A stretch of DNA of 17,651 nt from assembly GCA_016926235.1 (NCBI GenBank), contig JAFGOZ010000708.1:1-17651 (forward strand). Direction: 5' to 3'. The stretch is from Bacteroidales bacterium. GTDB lineage: Bacteria; Bacteroidota; Bacteroidia; Bacteroidales; UBA10428. The notes below the pieces were generated by a model, which had not been told where the DNA came from, ran no database searches, and worked only from the letters and a program-made list of their open reading frames with translations. Below are positions 7,582 through 16,224 of this stretch, piece after piece; position 1 is the first letter of the stretch, and every line of letters begins with the position of its first letter. Both the position numbers and the translations under genes were made by a program.

Positions 7582-8955
7582 TTAAGTTAGAAAGGATTTA
7601 TTTATACTTTTTTGTAAAGAAATATCAGAAAATCTGATTTGTTTTTCACTTAAAAGTCCAAAAAATACACAAAACAAAAATATATAAATTAGCATTGTGT
7701 TAGTAAACCAAAAAAAATTGTCAATAAATTGATTTACTAAAAAGGCTAATAATAATCCAAGAATTGCAGAGTTCTTTGTAACATACTTCCCTTTAATTAG
7801 ATTAGAGATTACACTAAGTAGAAATTTTCCTAAAGAAAAAAAGAACAGAAGAAATCCGATAATACCAACCTTTTGATATATATTAAAAATTACAACATGA
7901 TCTGCATAATATGAATTCACTCCCAGAAAGTATCCCCAATTAAATAAGCCTTTACCTGTTATAGGCCATGTTTTAAGAGCTTCCAACAATCTTGGCATTT
8001 CTTTAACATCACGTCCAGTAGCTGCTAATATTTCGTTTTGTTCAATTAACTCAATAGAACTCCATAGTCTATATATTCCTACAAATGCATCACTATAAAC
8101 GAAAAATAATACATAAAAAAGCAAAGCTACCACAAGCAAGTAGAAAACCTTTTTCATAAGGTTGATATTCGCAAAAAGTAGAAATACCATTAGAATAATA
8201 CTCATATCTACTATTGCTTGTCGTTGTCCGCTTAGAAGGGAATATAAAACTGTTGTTGTAATAATAAAGATATAATTTTTGAACTTGAAATACAAACTGA
8301 ATCCGATTATCATTGAAATATAAACTCCAAAACCAAAATGATTATATAAACCAAAAAACCTAGGATCTTTTAATCCGGAATAATCGATTTCGACAAAGAG
8401 TCCGCCTAGTATATCACTATACCCGGTAATTTGTAAAATTTGAAAAATGAAATTTGGAATAATGGTTAATGAAAATACATAACACAGATTCTTGATATTA
8501 TCAATACTGAAAAAATTCCAGCTTAGGATTTTTATAAACATTATACAAATAATAAGATTTGTCGAGTGAAATAGATACTGATATATAGGTCGTAATTCGC
8601 TAAGTTGGGTACTTAATCTGCCAGAATATATCTCATAAAAATCTAAGGCATCCTTATAGTTAGCAAAGGCAAATAGCCCCCCCCATATTAAAATAAAAAA
8701 AATAGCGCCTAACAAGTATGTAAAGCTTTTACTTTTATTAACAAGTTTCTTTCTCCAAAAGGTCAGGATGTATAGAAGAATTATCAATATTCCTGAAATG
8801 GATATAGGAATAAACTTGCCGAAAGTTTCAGTAAATAGAGGCGTATATGAGAAGGGCAGAGAGAGTATTATGATTTTAACGGATTGTTCTCTTCTCTTAA
8901 AATAAAGAAAAACAAACGCTATGAAAAACAACAAGCTGAAAAATATGGCTTTCAT
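7582..8955 (-). CDS. wzy: O-antigen/capsule repeat-unit polymerase (Wzy-like)
   Basis: 457 residues, mostly hydrophobic, with about ten or more membrane segments. The sequence contains landmarks of Wzy_C/O-antigen-ligase-type proteins: LSGQRQA (241-247) before a membrane span; a large extracytoplasmic loop with ATGRD (312-316) and WPITGKGLFNW (330-340); then ADHVVIFNIYQKVGIIG (351-367). It would polymerise lipid-linked repeat units on the periplasmic face. A ligase (WaaL) is the alternative, since the two share this fold, but the setting among Wzx, transferases and sugar genes favours the polymerase. ATG start (8953-8955) overlaps the upstream GT2 stop by 4 bp. The coding strand carries a run of eight G at codons 91-93 (8677-8684), striking in such AT-rich DNA and a possible slippage site. 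Confidence 0.8.
   Translation of the reverse strand: MKAIFFSLLFFIAFVFLYFKRREQSVKIIILSLPFSYTPLFTETFGKFIPISISGILIILLYILTFWRKKLVNKSKSFTYLLGAIFFILIWGGLFAFANYKDALDFYEIYSGRLSTQLSELRPIYQYLFHSTNLIICIMFIKILSWNFFSIDNIKNLCYVFSLTIIPNFIFQILQITGYSDILGGLFVEIDYSGLKDPRFFGLYNHFGFGVYISMIIGFSLYFKFKNYIFIITTTVLYSLLSGQRQAIVDMSIILMVFLLFANINLMKKVFYLLVVALLFYVLFFVYSDAFVGIYRLWSSIELIEQNEILAATGRDVKEMPRLLEALKTWPITGKGLFNWGYFLGVNSYYADHVVIFNIYQKVGIIGFLLFFFSLGKFLLSVISNLIKGKYVTKNSAILGLLLAFLVNQFIDNFFWFTNTMLIYIFLFCVFFGLLSEKQIRFSDISLQKSINKSFLT
8677..8684 (-). repeat. G8 homopolymer tract in the polymerase gene
   Basis: Eight consecutive C on the plus strand (G on the coding strand) span the Trp91-Gly92-Gly93 codons of the Wzy-like gene. 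Gain or loss of one base would shift the frame near residue 92 of 457 and abolish the polymerase. Surrounding DNA is strongly AT-rich, so a tract of this length is unexpected by composition. Confidence 0.6.
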
Positions 8956-9815
8956 TTCAATTTTATGACATTTCTAAAAATGCATGACGAGAATTTATAG
9001 ATTAATCCCAATATTTTAAACTTTTTTGAAAACTCTTTTAGTTTTAATATTCTCAAAGAACGTTTTAGATGTATAATTTTTTTAGTAATTGTCGAATTGT
9101 CTAAGAAAAGGCTATGTTCATTTATTTTGCTTAATAGTAAGATCCTTTTTTCTATTGCATTTGAAGTAATATAGTTTGAGGATAAATTGGTTGAGGTTTT
9201 TCTATAAACAGACATCAACTGATTATGAAAGAAAGCTTTGCCTTTTAGTGTGAGCAATAATTGCATGGCATAATCCCCATTACAAATTTCCTGAAACCAA
9301 TCAGGTAATGGATAAAGCGATTCTTTAGCAAAAACTATACTGGCAGAAGGGATAAACCAATTATTAATAATATCTTCTGCATAATAAGTGCTTTTCTTTA
9401 AGTTACGACAAAAATAATAAGGAGCATGTGACCTATCTTCCCAGAAAACTAGTGCGTCATGAAAACATAAAGAATAATCGGGATTAGATTGTAGAAAATC
9501 AATCTGAATTTGAAGCTTTAAAGTGTCGATCCAATAATCATCACCTTCACAAAAAGCGATATATTTACCTTTACATTTAGATAATGAATCAACAAGATTT
9601 GGTATGGCCCCAATATTTTTGTCTCTACTAATTAGTATTATCTTTCCAGGATACTTAATTTGAAATTCTTTAATAATATTTACAGTGCAATCTGTGCTGC
9701 AGTCATCACCTATTACTATTTCGAAGTCAAAGTTGGTCTTTTGATGTAAAAAACTCGATAAAGCTTGGGCAATATATTTTTCATGATTGTATGTAATTGT
9801 GCATATTGACACCAT
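8952..9815 (-). CDS. Glycosyltransferase family 2 (GT-A fold)
   Basis: 287 residues. The N-terminus is a standard GT2 opening, MVSICTITYNHEKYIAQAL (1-19), followed by IVIGDDCSTDCT (33-44), the nucleotide-binding DDxSxD element. IAFCEGDDYW (86-95) is the DXD-like metal and donor site. Downstream, SIVFAKESLY and the region ending in VYRKTSTNLSSN fit acceptor-side GT2 features. It is an inverting transferase acting in the cytoplasm on the lipid-linked unit. There is no C-terminal membrane span, only a basic tail. ATG at 9813-9815 lies 7 bp after the stop of the PglD-like gene, and its 3' end overlaps wzy by 4 bp. Donor sugar unknown; a dTDP-acetamido sugar is possible given the neighbours. Confidence 0.88.
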   Translation of the reverse strand: MVSICTITYNHEKYIAQALSSFLHQKTNFDFEIVIGDDCSTDCTVNIIKEFQIKYPGKIILISRDKNIGAIPNLVDSLSKCKGKYIAFCEGDDYWIDTLKLQIQIDFLQSNPDYSLCFHDALVFWEDRSHAPYYFCRNLKKSTYYAEDIINNWFIPSASIVFAKESLYPLPDWFQEICNGDYAMQLLLTLKGKAFFHNQLMSVYRKTSTNLSSNYITSNAIEKRILLLSKINEHSLFLDNSTITKKIIHLKRSLRILKLKEFSKKFKILGLIYKFSSCIFRNVIKLK

Positions 9816-9822
9816 TGGGACT

Positions 9823-10488
9823 TTATTTTAGATATTTTTCACCTATTTGTCTACTTCTGATAATTTTGGCAGGATTCCCATAAGCTATAACATTGCCGGG
9901 AATATCTTTGGTAACAAGTGATCCTGATCCGATTACACTATGCTCACCGATTGAAATTCGATCAAATATTGTTACACTTAACGTAATTGCAGTATACTTA
10001 CCGATTTTAACCTTACCACCTGTAACAGAACCCGCGGATAAACTTGAAAAGTCTTCCATAACAGAGTCGTGTTCCAGAATTGCTCCAGTGGCAAAGAAGC
10101 AGAAATCTCCAATAACTACATTAGGACTTATGATACAACCTGCCATCATTACTGTCCCTTTACCAATGGAAGAATTTCTACCAATAATTACTGACGGATG
10201 AATTGTTGAAACAAATTCAAATTCAGGAACGATGTTTGTAACAGCATCCTTAACCAGTTTCCGTATCCAATTATCTCCAATGGTAATAATGCCAGCTTCT
10301 ATTTTGTAGTAAACAATTAAATCTTTTATTTCTTCCTGTCTTCCAATTATTTTGTATCCCATAATTTCAGTTCCAACTGATAAATAAGGATCCGTTATTC
10401 CAACTATATTGTATTTTTTCTCTTGCTCTATAATATCTATACAATATCTTACATGAGTTCCTCCGCCAATCAATACAATGTTTTTCAT
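9823..10488 (-). CDS. PglD/NeuD/VioB-like sugar N-acetyltransferase
   Basis: 221 residues with the two-part architecture of the NeuD/PglD family. An N-terminal Rossmann-like domain (MKNIVLIGGG, residues 1-10) would bind the nucleotide sugar. A C-terminal left-handed beta-helix starts at IHPSVIIGRNSSIGKG (96-111) and ends with VTKDIPGNVIAYGNPAKII. H140-D141 in LEHDSVMEDF matches the position of the catalytic base of PglD. It directly follows the VioA-like 4-aminotransferase, which it overlaps by 4 bp (ATGA). Together they are expected to make dTDP-4-acetamido-4,6-dideoxyglucose (Qui4NAc), this enzyme using acetyl-CoA to acetylate the 4-amino group. The acyl donor is assumed from the family, and other acyl groups are possible. 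Confidence 0.85.
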   Translation of the reverse strand: MKNIVLIGGGTHVRYCIDIIEQEKKYNIVGITDPYLSVGTEIMGYKIIGRQEEIKDLIVYYKIEAGIITIGDNWIRKLVKDAVTNIVPEFEFVSTIHPSVIIGRNSSIGKGTVMMAGCIISPNVVIGDFCFFATGAILEHDSVMEDFSSLSAGSVTGGKVKIGKYTAITLSVTIFDRISIGEHSVIGSGSLVTKDIPGNVIAYGNPAKIIRSRQIGEKYLK

Positions 10489-11597
10489 ATTTTTCTTCTG
10501 AGTATTTTTTCAATCAAAGAAATTACCTCAAAATCTAGATCGGGATATATTGGTAGACAAAGAATACTCTCAGCTATCATGGTGGCATTTACCAAGCCCT
10601 CGAGTTTTGAAGATGGTAATTCACGATACATTGAAAAACTGCTGATTAGTGGATAAAAATACCTACGACCAAAAATATTATGCAGTTTAAGTCTATCATA
10701 CAGATGATCACGAGTTTCGTTATATTCCTCTTTATTCACAAAAATTGGAAGATACGCATAATTAGATAATGTGTCACTAGGTATAGGCAACATGGTGATA
10801 CCTTTAATTCCCTTGAGAGAATCAGAGTACTTTTCAGTTATTAGTTTTCTTTTTTCAATTGTTTCATTAATATGTTTCAATTGCACGAGTCCCAGAGCTG
10901 CCTGCATTTCATTCATTTTAGAATTTATACCGGGAGCCATTACGGTGGTTTCACCTGCAAATCCGAAGTTTTTCAAATAATCGATACGCTTTTTAGTAGA
11001 GGCATCATGTGAAATAATAGCCCCTCCCTCCATTGTATTAAATACTTTTGTAGCATGAAAACTTAATACAGAAAGATCGCCGTAACTACATAGGCTTTGA
11101 TTTTTATAATTAACACCAAAAGTATGTGCAGCATCATATATGACCTTCAGTCCGTAGGTTTCAGAAATTTCTTTTATTTGCTCAACCTTACAAGGGTTTC
11201 CATAAACATGAACTGGTAATATTGCAGTTGTCTGTGGCGTAATTGCAGACTCTATTTTTTTTGGGTCAATGGTGCAGTATTCTGGTTCGATATCCACAAA
11301 AACGGGCTTAATATTATTCCACCATAAACTGTGGGTTGTGGCTACAAAACTAAAAGGAGTTGTAATTACTTCACCTGTGATTCGCAAAACCTGAAGTGCA
11401 GTAACAAGCGCCAATGTGCCATTTGCAAAAAGCGATATATAGGGTACATTCATAAACTGGGCCAATTCTTTTTCCAGTTGCTGGTGAAAAGGACCGTTAT
11501 TGGTAAGTATTTTATTCGCCCAGATTTCCTCTAAATATGGAATAAACTCATCCAAAGGTGGAAGAAAGGGCTGAGTAACAAATATCTGTTTCGCCAT
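10485..11597 (-). CDS. vioA: VioA-like dTDP-4-dehydro-6-deoxyglucose 4-aminotransferase (DegT/DnrJ family)
   Basis: 370 residues, full length for the PLP-dependent DegT/DnrJ/EryC1/StrS family. The N-terminus VTQPFLPPLDEFIPYLEEIW (7-26) and LTNNGPFHQQLE (31-42) are close to VioA proteins as I remember them. Cofactor residues are visible: YDAAHTFG (154-161) with the PLP-pyridine Asp155, and SFHATKVFNTMEGGA (179-193) with Schiff-base Lys184. It converts dTDP-4-keto-6-deoxyglucose to dTDP-4-amino-4,6-dideoxyglucose (viosamine) using glutamate. The following PglD-like acetyltransferase would complete Qui4NAc. ATG (11595-11597) shares one base with the TAA of the upstream GT2 gene. G+C is higher than in the 4-10 kb part (24 of 60 at 11281-11340), so this pair may have a separate origin. 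Confidence 0.85.
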   Translation of the reverse strand: MAKQIFVTQPFLPPLDEFIPYLEEIWANKILTNNGPFHQQLEKELAQFMNVPYISLFANGTLALVTALQVLRITGEVITTPFSFVATTHSLWWNNIKPVFVDIEPEYCTIDPKKIESAITPQTTAILPVHVYGNPCKVEQIKEISETYGLKVIYDAAHTFGVNYKNQSLCSYGDLSVLSFHATKVFNTMEGGAIISHDASTKKRIDYLKNFGFAGETTVMAPGINSKMNEMQAALGLVQLKHINETIEKRKLITEKYSDSLKGIKGITMLPIPSDTLSNYAYLPIFVNKEEYNETRDHLYDRLKLHNIFGRRYFYPLISSFSMYRELPSSKLEGLVNATMIAESILCLPIYPDLDFEVISLIEKILRRKI

Positions 11598-12475
11598 TAT
11601 ATTAAGATTTTCTTAACCAAATGATATGTTGACTTCCAAAATGAGGACTTAAACATTTTAGTATATGATAAGATCATAAACTTAGTTCCAATTTTTACGC
11701 TTCTCTTTGAGAAAATATTAAACAGACTTAAATATACATCTTTTAAAATGGATTTGTAATTAGGTAAATTTCTGTACAGATTAAGGATATAAAATACATC
11801 TGATATTTGCTCTTCAAAAGATGCTGTTCTAGTTAGATTATTAGGATGTTGTCTATGATAAACAACAAATTTGTCTAAATATCCAATTTGGTGCTTTTCT
11901 GCAATTTTAATATTCATATAACGATCTTCAATCAGCTTAATGTTTTCATCGTAATAACCAACTTCATTAAAGATGGATTTTCTAAATATGTAGCTTGGTG
12001 CAGGTGGATGTATTTTGAATCTTATTAATTCATTAAACAAATAGCCACTTTTTTGACATTTGTCATTATAGCCAAATTTTTCTGATTTTTCGTTTACATA
12101 AATTGTTTTTGCATAACCCATAGCATATTGTGGGTTTGCCTCCATAAAAATTACCTGGTCCTCAACCCTTGTAGGTAACATGTAATCATCTGCTGACATG
12201 AATATACAATATTTACCCTTGGTTATTGGAATATATTTGTTTAATGTTTTTGGGAGTCCGATATTCTCTTGCTTAAAGTAAGTAAAATCATCAAGGTTAA
12301 AATTACTTTCTATTACATTCTTTGATGAGTTATCATTGGAATTATCAATAACATAAAGTTCAATGTTATTATAAGTTTGTCTTTGAACACTATACAAACA
12401 TTCTTTAATAAACATATCGTGATTATAACAGATAATCACAACAGAAACTAAAGGCGCGTCTTTATTTTCATTCAT
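11597..12475 (-). CDS. Glycosyltransferase family 2 (GT-A fold)
   Basis: 292 residues from the ATG at 12475. A GTG at 12499 would add eight residues and overlap the flippase gene by 14 bp; the ATG, 10 bp past the flippase stop, is preferred because it puts PLVSVVIICYNHD near the N-terminus. GT2 hallmarks: CYNHDMFIKECLYSVQRQTY, then YVIDNSNDNSS as a variant nucleotide-binding loop, and IFMSADDYMLP (~91-101) with the Asp-Asp metal site. Later HPPAPSYIFRKSIF and LIEDRYMNIKIAEKH carry the acceptor-side and ED catalytic-base region usual for inverting GT2 enzymes. It adds one sugar to the repeat unit; its position between wzx and the viosamine genes hints at a dTDP-acetamido donor, but this is inference. 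Confidence 0.87.
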   Translation of the reverse strand: MNENKDAPLVSVVIICYNHDMFIKECLYSVQRQTYNNIELYVIDNSNDNSSKNVIESNFNLDDFTYFKQENIGLPKTLNKYIPITKGKYCIFMSADDYMLPTRVEDQVIFMEANPQYAMGYAKTIYVNEKSEKFGYNDKCQKSGYLFNELIRFKIHPPAPSYIFRKSIFNEVGYYDENIKLIEDRYMNIKIAEKHQIGYLDKFVVYHRQHPNNLTRTASFEEQISDVFYILNLYRNLPNYKSILKDVYLSLFNIFSKRSVKIGTKFMILSYTKMFKSSFWKSTYHLVKKILI

Positions 12476-12485
12476 TTCTATGAGC

Positions 12486-13973
12486 TCATTTTTTATCACT
12501 TTTCAAATATTTAAGAATAATACTTTTAATATCAATTCTTTTGTCTAATTCAATATATGAATAGTAACATGAAAAGATAATTAAAATACTTCCAATAATA
12601 TTTCTATAGAGTGTTTGTAAATATTGTGCTCCTATGAAGCAAATCAATGCAATAAAAAATTGTATATAAAAGATCTTAATAAGATCTTGTGAGAATTCAA
12701 AATTGTATTTAACCTTAGCAATTATAAACACTTGTAAAAGAAGCAAGATATAGCATATTGTAAATGAAATACCAAGTCCAGTTAATCCCATTAATTTGTA
12801 ACCAAGGACATTTCCTCCAAGTATATATAAATTAGCTAATAATTCACTCCAAAAGAACAATCTACTATTGCCTTTTGCTAAAAAAATATAACCTATGGCC
12901 CAACTAATGGCTTTAAAAAACATGCCCAAGGCCGCCCAGATTATCATGTTTTTAACTAGTACAAAATCATGTGAAAAAAAAGCGATTATTACTATGTCGA
13001 TGAAAGTGATAAAAATTGCAATAATTGGTGCCAATAAAAGCAAAGCAACTTCAGCTTGTTGATTAATTAACAGATTACTTGCTCTATTATCAATAGAAAC
13101 CGCAGAAAGTTTTGGAAAATAATCTGTACCCATAGCTGTAAAAATCAAACCAACATATGTATTGATTATTGCAAAACCAGCACTATAAAGACCAATCTGA
13201 GCTATTCCGCCATTGTTACTAATGTATATTCGAATTAAGTATGATGCTCCTAGTGATATCAAACTGCTTATACTTAGCATAAACCCCATAGCAAGCATAT
13301 TTTTGCCTTCAATTATTGTTTTGGCAGCACTTACCTGTACATGCTCAATCTTTACTTTGCTTGAAAAATACCATGAACGAATGAGAAGTATTAATGAAGA
13401 AATAATAATTGATGGTACAATTCCATCAAATTTTAACCAATAATACAAAGGAACTGTTACGATAAGGCCAATTAAGCTACCAGTAAGGTTTGCCTTGGCA
13501 AGGTATCGTACTTTCTGCATTCCTTGTAATACTGCCAATTGTCCATTGCTTAATTGGTTAAATAAAAGAGTTATCGAAATCCAATAAAAGGCTAGGGTGT
13601 ATTGGTCATTACCAAAGGTTATACGACTTAACCATGGTGCAAGAATAAAAGTAATTAAAACACCAATGGTGCCAGTAATCCAGATCCACCGACGCAATAT
13701 GATGATAATTGAAGAAATCCGTTGAATATTACCACTAGCATTTTCTGATGCAACGTTTTTTATAGCACTTGTATTTAGTCCAAGGTTTGTTATTGTGCTA
13801 ATTAGCGTTGTTGTTGAATTCAGCAGGCCTGTTATACCCATTCCTGTAGGGCCAAGTATTATCGCTACAAACTTTGAACGAATGATAGCTATTACAATAT
13901 TGAAAACTTGAACTCCACCAAAGATTGATGTAGTCTTTACAATTTGTTTGTATGAAGATTTTTGATAAGACAA
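12486..13973 (-). CDS. wzx: Wzx-type lipid-linked repeat-unit flippase
   Basis: 495 residues, strongly hydrophobic with about 12 or more membrane segments, as in the MOP/PST polysaccharide exporter superfamily. The N-terminal signature SYKQIVKTTSIFGGVQVFNI (residues 7-26), RSKFVAIILGPTGMGITGLL (32-51) and NTSAIKNVA (67-75) match WzxE/O-antigen flippases. It moves the undecaprenyl-pyrophosphate-linked unit across the inner membrane for polymerisation by the Wzy-like protein. The first available start is TTG at 13973. No ATG or GTG exists upstream in frame, and the next Met is residue 45, which would remove the first membrane span, so TTG is well supported. It begins 28 bp after the acyltransferase stop, one of the few non-overlapping junctions in the operon. 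Confidence 0.88.
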   Translation of the reverse strand: MSYQKSSYKQIVKTTSIFGGVQVFNIVIAIIRSKFVAIILGPTGMGITGLLNSTTTLISTITNLGLNTSAIKNVASENASGNIQRISSIIIILRRWIWITGTIGVLITFILAPWLSRITFGNDQYTLAFYWISITLLFNQLSNGQLAVLQGMQKVRYLAKANLTGSLIGLIVTVPLYYWLKFDGIVPSIIISSLILLIRSWYFSSKVKIEHVQVSAAKTIIEGKNMLAMGFMLSISSLISLGASYLIRIYISNNGGIAQIGLYSAGFAIINTYVGLIFTAMGTDYFPKLSAVSIDNRASNLLINQQAEVALLLLAPIIAIFITFIDIVIIAFFSHDFVLVKNMIIWAALGMFFKAISWAIGYIFLAKGNSRLFFWSELLANLYILGGNVLGYKLMGLTGLGISFTICYILLLLQVFIIAKVKYNFEFSQDLIKIFYIQFFIALICFIGAQYLQTLYRNIIGSILIIFSCYYSYIELDKRIDIKSIILKYLKSDKK

Positions 13974-14001
13974 TTTTGTAAATAGTAATATAAAATAGCG
14001 A

Positions 14002-14652
14002 TTATAAATCCCTATTCCAATTAATTGATGTTTTAACTATTTGAGGGACAATTCCAGCAATAAGTACATTATCAGGGAATGTTTTATTTATTATTTTAGA
14101 ATTACTAGCTACAATACTATTGTCCCCAATTATTGTACCTTTTAAAATGTTATTATTGTTTGCAATCCAAACATGGTCTCCTATTCTTACGTTTTTTTGA
14201 AATGATTGTCCTTCTATTTGGTGCCAATCACAATCGCTAATAAAAACACTCCATGCACAGACAAAATCTTTACCTATCTCAATTTTTTGATAAACCATGA
14301 TAAGCGTATCAGAAGTAATCCCTGATAATGATTCTTTGTCTTTTCCTCCAATATGCAGAAAGGCATTCTTTGCTAAAAATATTCTAACGCCCTGCCCTAG
14401 AATAAAATCATTGTCGAGTTGGAAACATGAATTAATTGAAAGATGGATATATACTGCATTATTGCCTCCCATATGAGGAGTAACTTTTAAAACACCCTTA
14501 ACAATTAATAATGCTGATTTTTCTTTATGAATCCTAAACTTTAGGAAAGGGTCAGTTATTATAATTTTACCTCCGCCAGTATCAATCTTATTGGTATAAT
14601 ATATAGATCTGATTTGACAGATTACCCATTTCGGAATACTAAAAATTCTCAT
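14002..14652 (-). CDS. Left-handed beta-helix (hexapeptide) acyltransferase
   Basis: 216 residues. After an unremarkable N-terminal third, the protein shows hexapeptide repeats typical of O-acetyltransferases. [10 protein letters not shown] (139-148) carries the likely catalytic His144. [15 protein letters not shown] (158-172) and [13 protein letters not shown] (176-188) form the final coils, with Asn and Ala where the family usually has Gly. The ending, [13 protein letters not shown], is the usual cap. It likely O-acetylates (or N-acylates) a sugar of the repeat unit in the cytoplasm. The WHQ site is closer to Maa/WbbJ-type enzymes than to the PglD or QdtC types encoded elsewhere in this locus, so it should be a third, separate acylation. 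The ATG (14650-14652) overlaps the upstream aminotransferase stop by 4 bp. Confidence 0.8.
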   Translation of the reverse strand: MRIFSIPKWVICQIRSIYYTNKIDTGGGKIIITDPFLKFRIHKEKSALLIVKGVLKVTPHMGGNNAVYIHLSINSCFQLDNDFILGQGVRIFLAKNAFLHIGGKDKESLSGITSDTLIMVYQKIEIGKDFVCAWSVFISDCDWHQIEGQSFQKNVRIGDHVWIANNNNILKGTIIGDNSIVASNSKIINKTFPDNVLIAGIVPQIVKTSINWNRDL

Positions 14653-15764
14653 TTACCAAATTTGTTGATATTATCTATAATATAATTCAATTCAGGCTGA
14701 TTGAGAGTATGACTTATGGGTAAACTTAAAATATTTTGGTGGATGGATTCAGTTATTGGCAAGGACATAGTATTCCATTCTGAAAAGCATTTTTGCTTAT
14801 GAGGGGGAATTGGGTAATGAATAGAGGTTTGGATAGAATTATCCGACAGGTATTTTTGAAGGTTATCTCTTTGCTCACAGAAAATTACAAACAGATGCCA
14901 TACATGTGAATTAGTAATTGTAATTTTTTCTTTAGTTCTTGGTAATGTAATATTAGAATTCCTGATATTGTCAAAATAAAACTGAACTATTTCACGTCTT
15001 ATTTGGTTAACCTCATCTAAACGTGATAATTTTACTCTTAGAATAGCAGCTTGGATTTCGTCAAGGCGTGAATTCACGCCTTTATATAAGTTTTCATACT
15101 TTATTCTAGAACCGTAATTGGCTATATTCTGTATAATTTCAGCTAAATCTTCATCGTCTGTAGTAACGGCACCGCCATCCCCCAAGGCGCCCAAGTTTTT
15201 ACCAGGATAGAAACTATGCCCCGCAGCATCTCCCAAGGATCCAGTTATTTTCTGACCATGCATACAGCCATGTGCTTGGGCGTTATCTTCAATTAACTTG
15301 AGATTATACTTATTAACCAGTCGTTCTATTTCCGGGTGCATCGCATCTCGTCCATAAAGATGAACGATCATAATAGCCTTTGTCTTGCAAGTTATTTTTC
15401 CTTCAATTAAATATGGATCTATGTTATAAGTATTTATATTCGGTTCAATCAATATTGGTTTTAACCTGTTCTCTGTTATAGCTAGGATGGTTGCAATATA
15501 AGTATTTGCGGGAACAATGATTTCATCCCCTTCTTTCATAGTTCCCATTTCAATATAAGCACGTAATATTAAGCGCAATGCATCCAAACCGTTTGCAACT
15601 CCAATGCAATGCTTTGTCCCTATATAAGCGGCATATTCTGCTTCAAAAGCCTTTGTTTCTTCGCCTAACAAGTACCAACCAGAATCTAAAACTCGTTTTA
15701 TTGCCTGAGATATCTCAGGCTCAAAACTATCATTGATTTTTTTTAGATCAAGAAATTTAATCAT
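14649..15764 (-). CDS. dTDP-3-keto-6-deoxyhexose 3-aminotransferase (FdtB/QdtB-like, DegT family)
   Basis: 371 residues, complete PLP-dependent DegT/DnrJ family enzyme. It opens with [12 protein letters not shown] and has GSGW-like [10 protein letters not shown] (27-36). IEDNAQAHG (158-166) holds the PLP-binding Asp160, and [17 protein letters not shown] (183-199) holds Schiff-base Lys189. This [16 protein letters not shown] form is characteristic of the enzymes that aminate the C3 keto group to give dTDP-Fuc3N or dTDP-Qui3N. Its neighbours fit: two ketoisomerases and an acetyltransferase lie immediately upstream, giving the order isomerase, isomerase, acetyltransferase, aminotransferase. Whether the product is fuco or gluco cannot be decided by reading, so no symbol is assigned. 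The ATG overlaps the acetyltransferase stop by 8 bp. Confidence 0.87.
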   Translation of the reverse strand: MIKFLDLKKINDSFEPEISQAIKRVLDSGWYLLGEETKAFEAEYAAYIGTKHCIGVANGLDALRLILRAYIEMGTMKEGDEIIVPANTYIATILAITENRLKPILIEPNINTYNIDPYLIEGKITCKTKAIMIVHLYGRDAMHPEIERLVNKYNLKLIEDNAQAHGCMHGQKITGSLGDAAGHSFYPGKNLGALGDGGAVTTDDEDLAEIIQNIANYGSRIKYENLYKGVNSRLDEIQAAILRVKLSRLDEVNQIRREIVQFYFDNIRNSNITLPRTKEKITITNSHVWHLFVIFCEQRDNLQKYLSDNSIQTSIHYPIPPHKQKCFSEWNTMSLPITESIHQNILSLPISHTLNQPELNYIIDNINKFGK

Positions 15765-16224
15765 TGCTCAGTCTTCTTACAAATTTTGCCGGATTACCAA
15801 ACCACAATTCACATTCTGGAACATCTTTTGTGACAACACTTCCTGCTCCAATAAGTGCCTTTTGCCCTATTTTTGTGCCCCCAAGGATTATTGCTCCGGC
15901 GCCAATAGAAACACCATCTTCAATAATTGTCTGTTGAAAAACCTCAGGGTATACTTTTGACTTGGGGTATTTGTCATTGGTAAAAGCGACATTTGGCCCA
16001 ACAAAGACATTGTTGCCTATTTTAATTCCATCCCAGAGTTGAACACCAGCCTTTATGGTAACATTGTCACCAATTATTACATCGTTTTCGATAAAAACAT
16101 GACAATTTATATTACAATTCTTTCCTATTCTTGCGTTTGGAAGGACAATTGAAAACTGCCAAATACTTGTGCCCTCTCCAATACTATTTGATTGTACATC
16201 GGCAGTAGGATGTATTTTAACCAT
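15757..16224 (-). CDS. dTDP-3-amino-3,6-dideoxyhexose N-acetyltransferase (QdtC/FdtC-like)
   Basis: 155 residues from the ATG at 16224 ([10 protein letters not shown]). A further ATG at 16248 would add eight residues but increase the overlap with the upstream gene from 8 to 32 bp, and the family normally starts at the IHPTA motif, so the inner ATG is preferred. It is almost entirely a left-handed beta-helix: GEGTSIWQF (16-24), CHVFIEND (41-48), [13 protein letters not shown] (58-70), [11 protein letters not shown] (74-84) and the cap [19 protein letters not shown]. The GVQLWDG and [11 protein letters not shown] elements are shared with N-acetyltransferases for 3-amino-3,6-dideoxyhexoses and with the N-terminal half of WxcM. 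It would acetylate the C3 amino group using acetyl-CoA, producing dTDP-Qui3NAc or dTDP-Fuc3NAc. Confidence 0.87.
   Translation of the reverse strand: MVKIHPTADVQSNSIGEGTSIWQFSIVLPNARIGKNCNINCHVFIENDVIIGDNVTIKAGVQLWDGIKIGNNVFVGPNVAFTNDKYPKSKVYPEVFQQTIIEDGVSIGAGAIILGGTKIGQKALIGAGSVVTKDVPECELWFGNPAKFVRRLSND

Noticed and set aside
9893..10201. 102-codon plus-strand open frame antisense to the PglD-like gene, and similar antisense frames (1473-1691, 13213-13443, 15733-15960)
   Set aside because: Each lies opposite a well-supported gene and has no protein-family features.
12974..12981. A8 tract in the wzx gene as a slippage site
   Set aside because: A runs of this length are common by chance in DNA this AT-rich, unlike the G8 tract in wzy.
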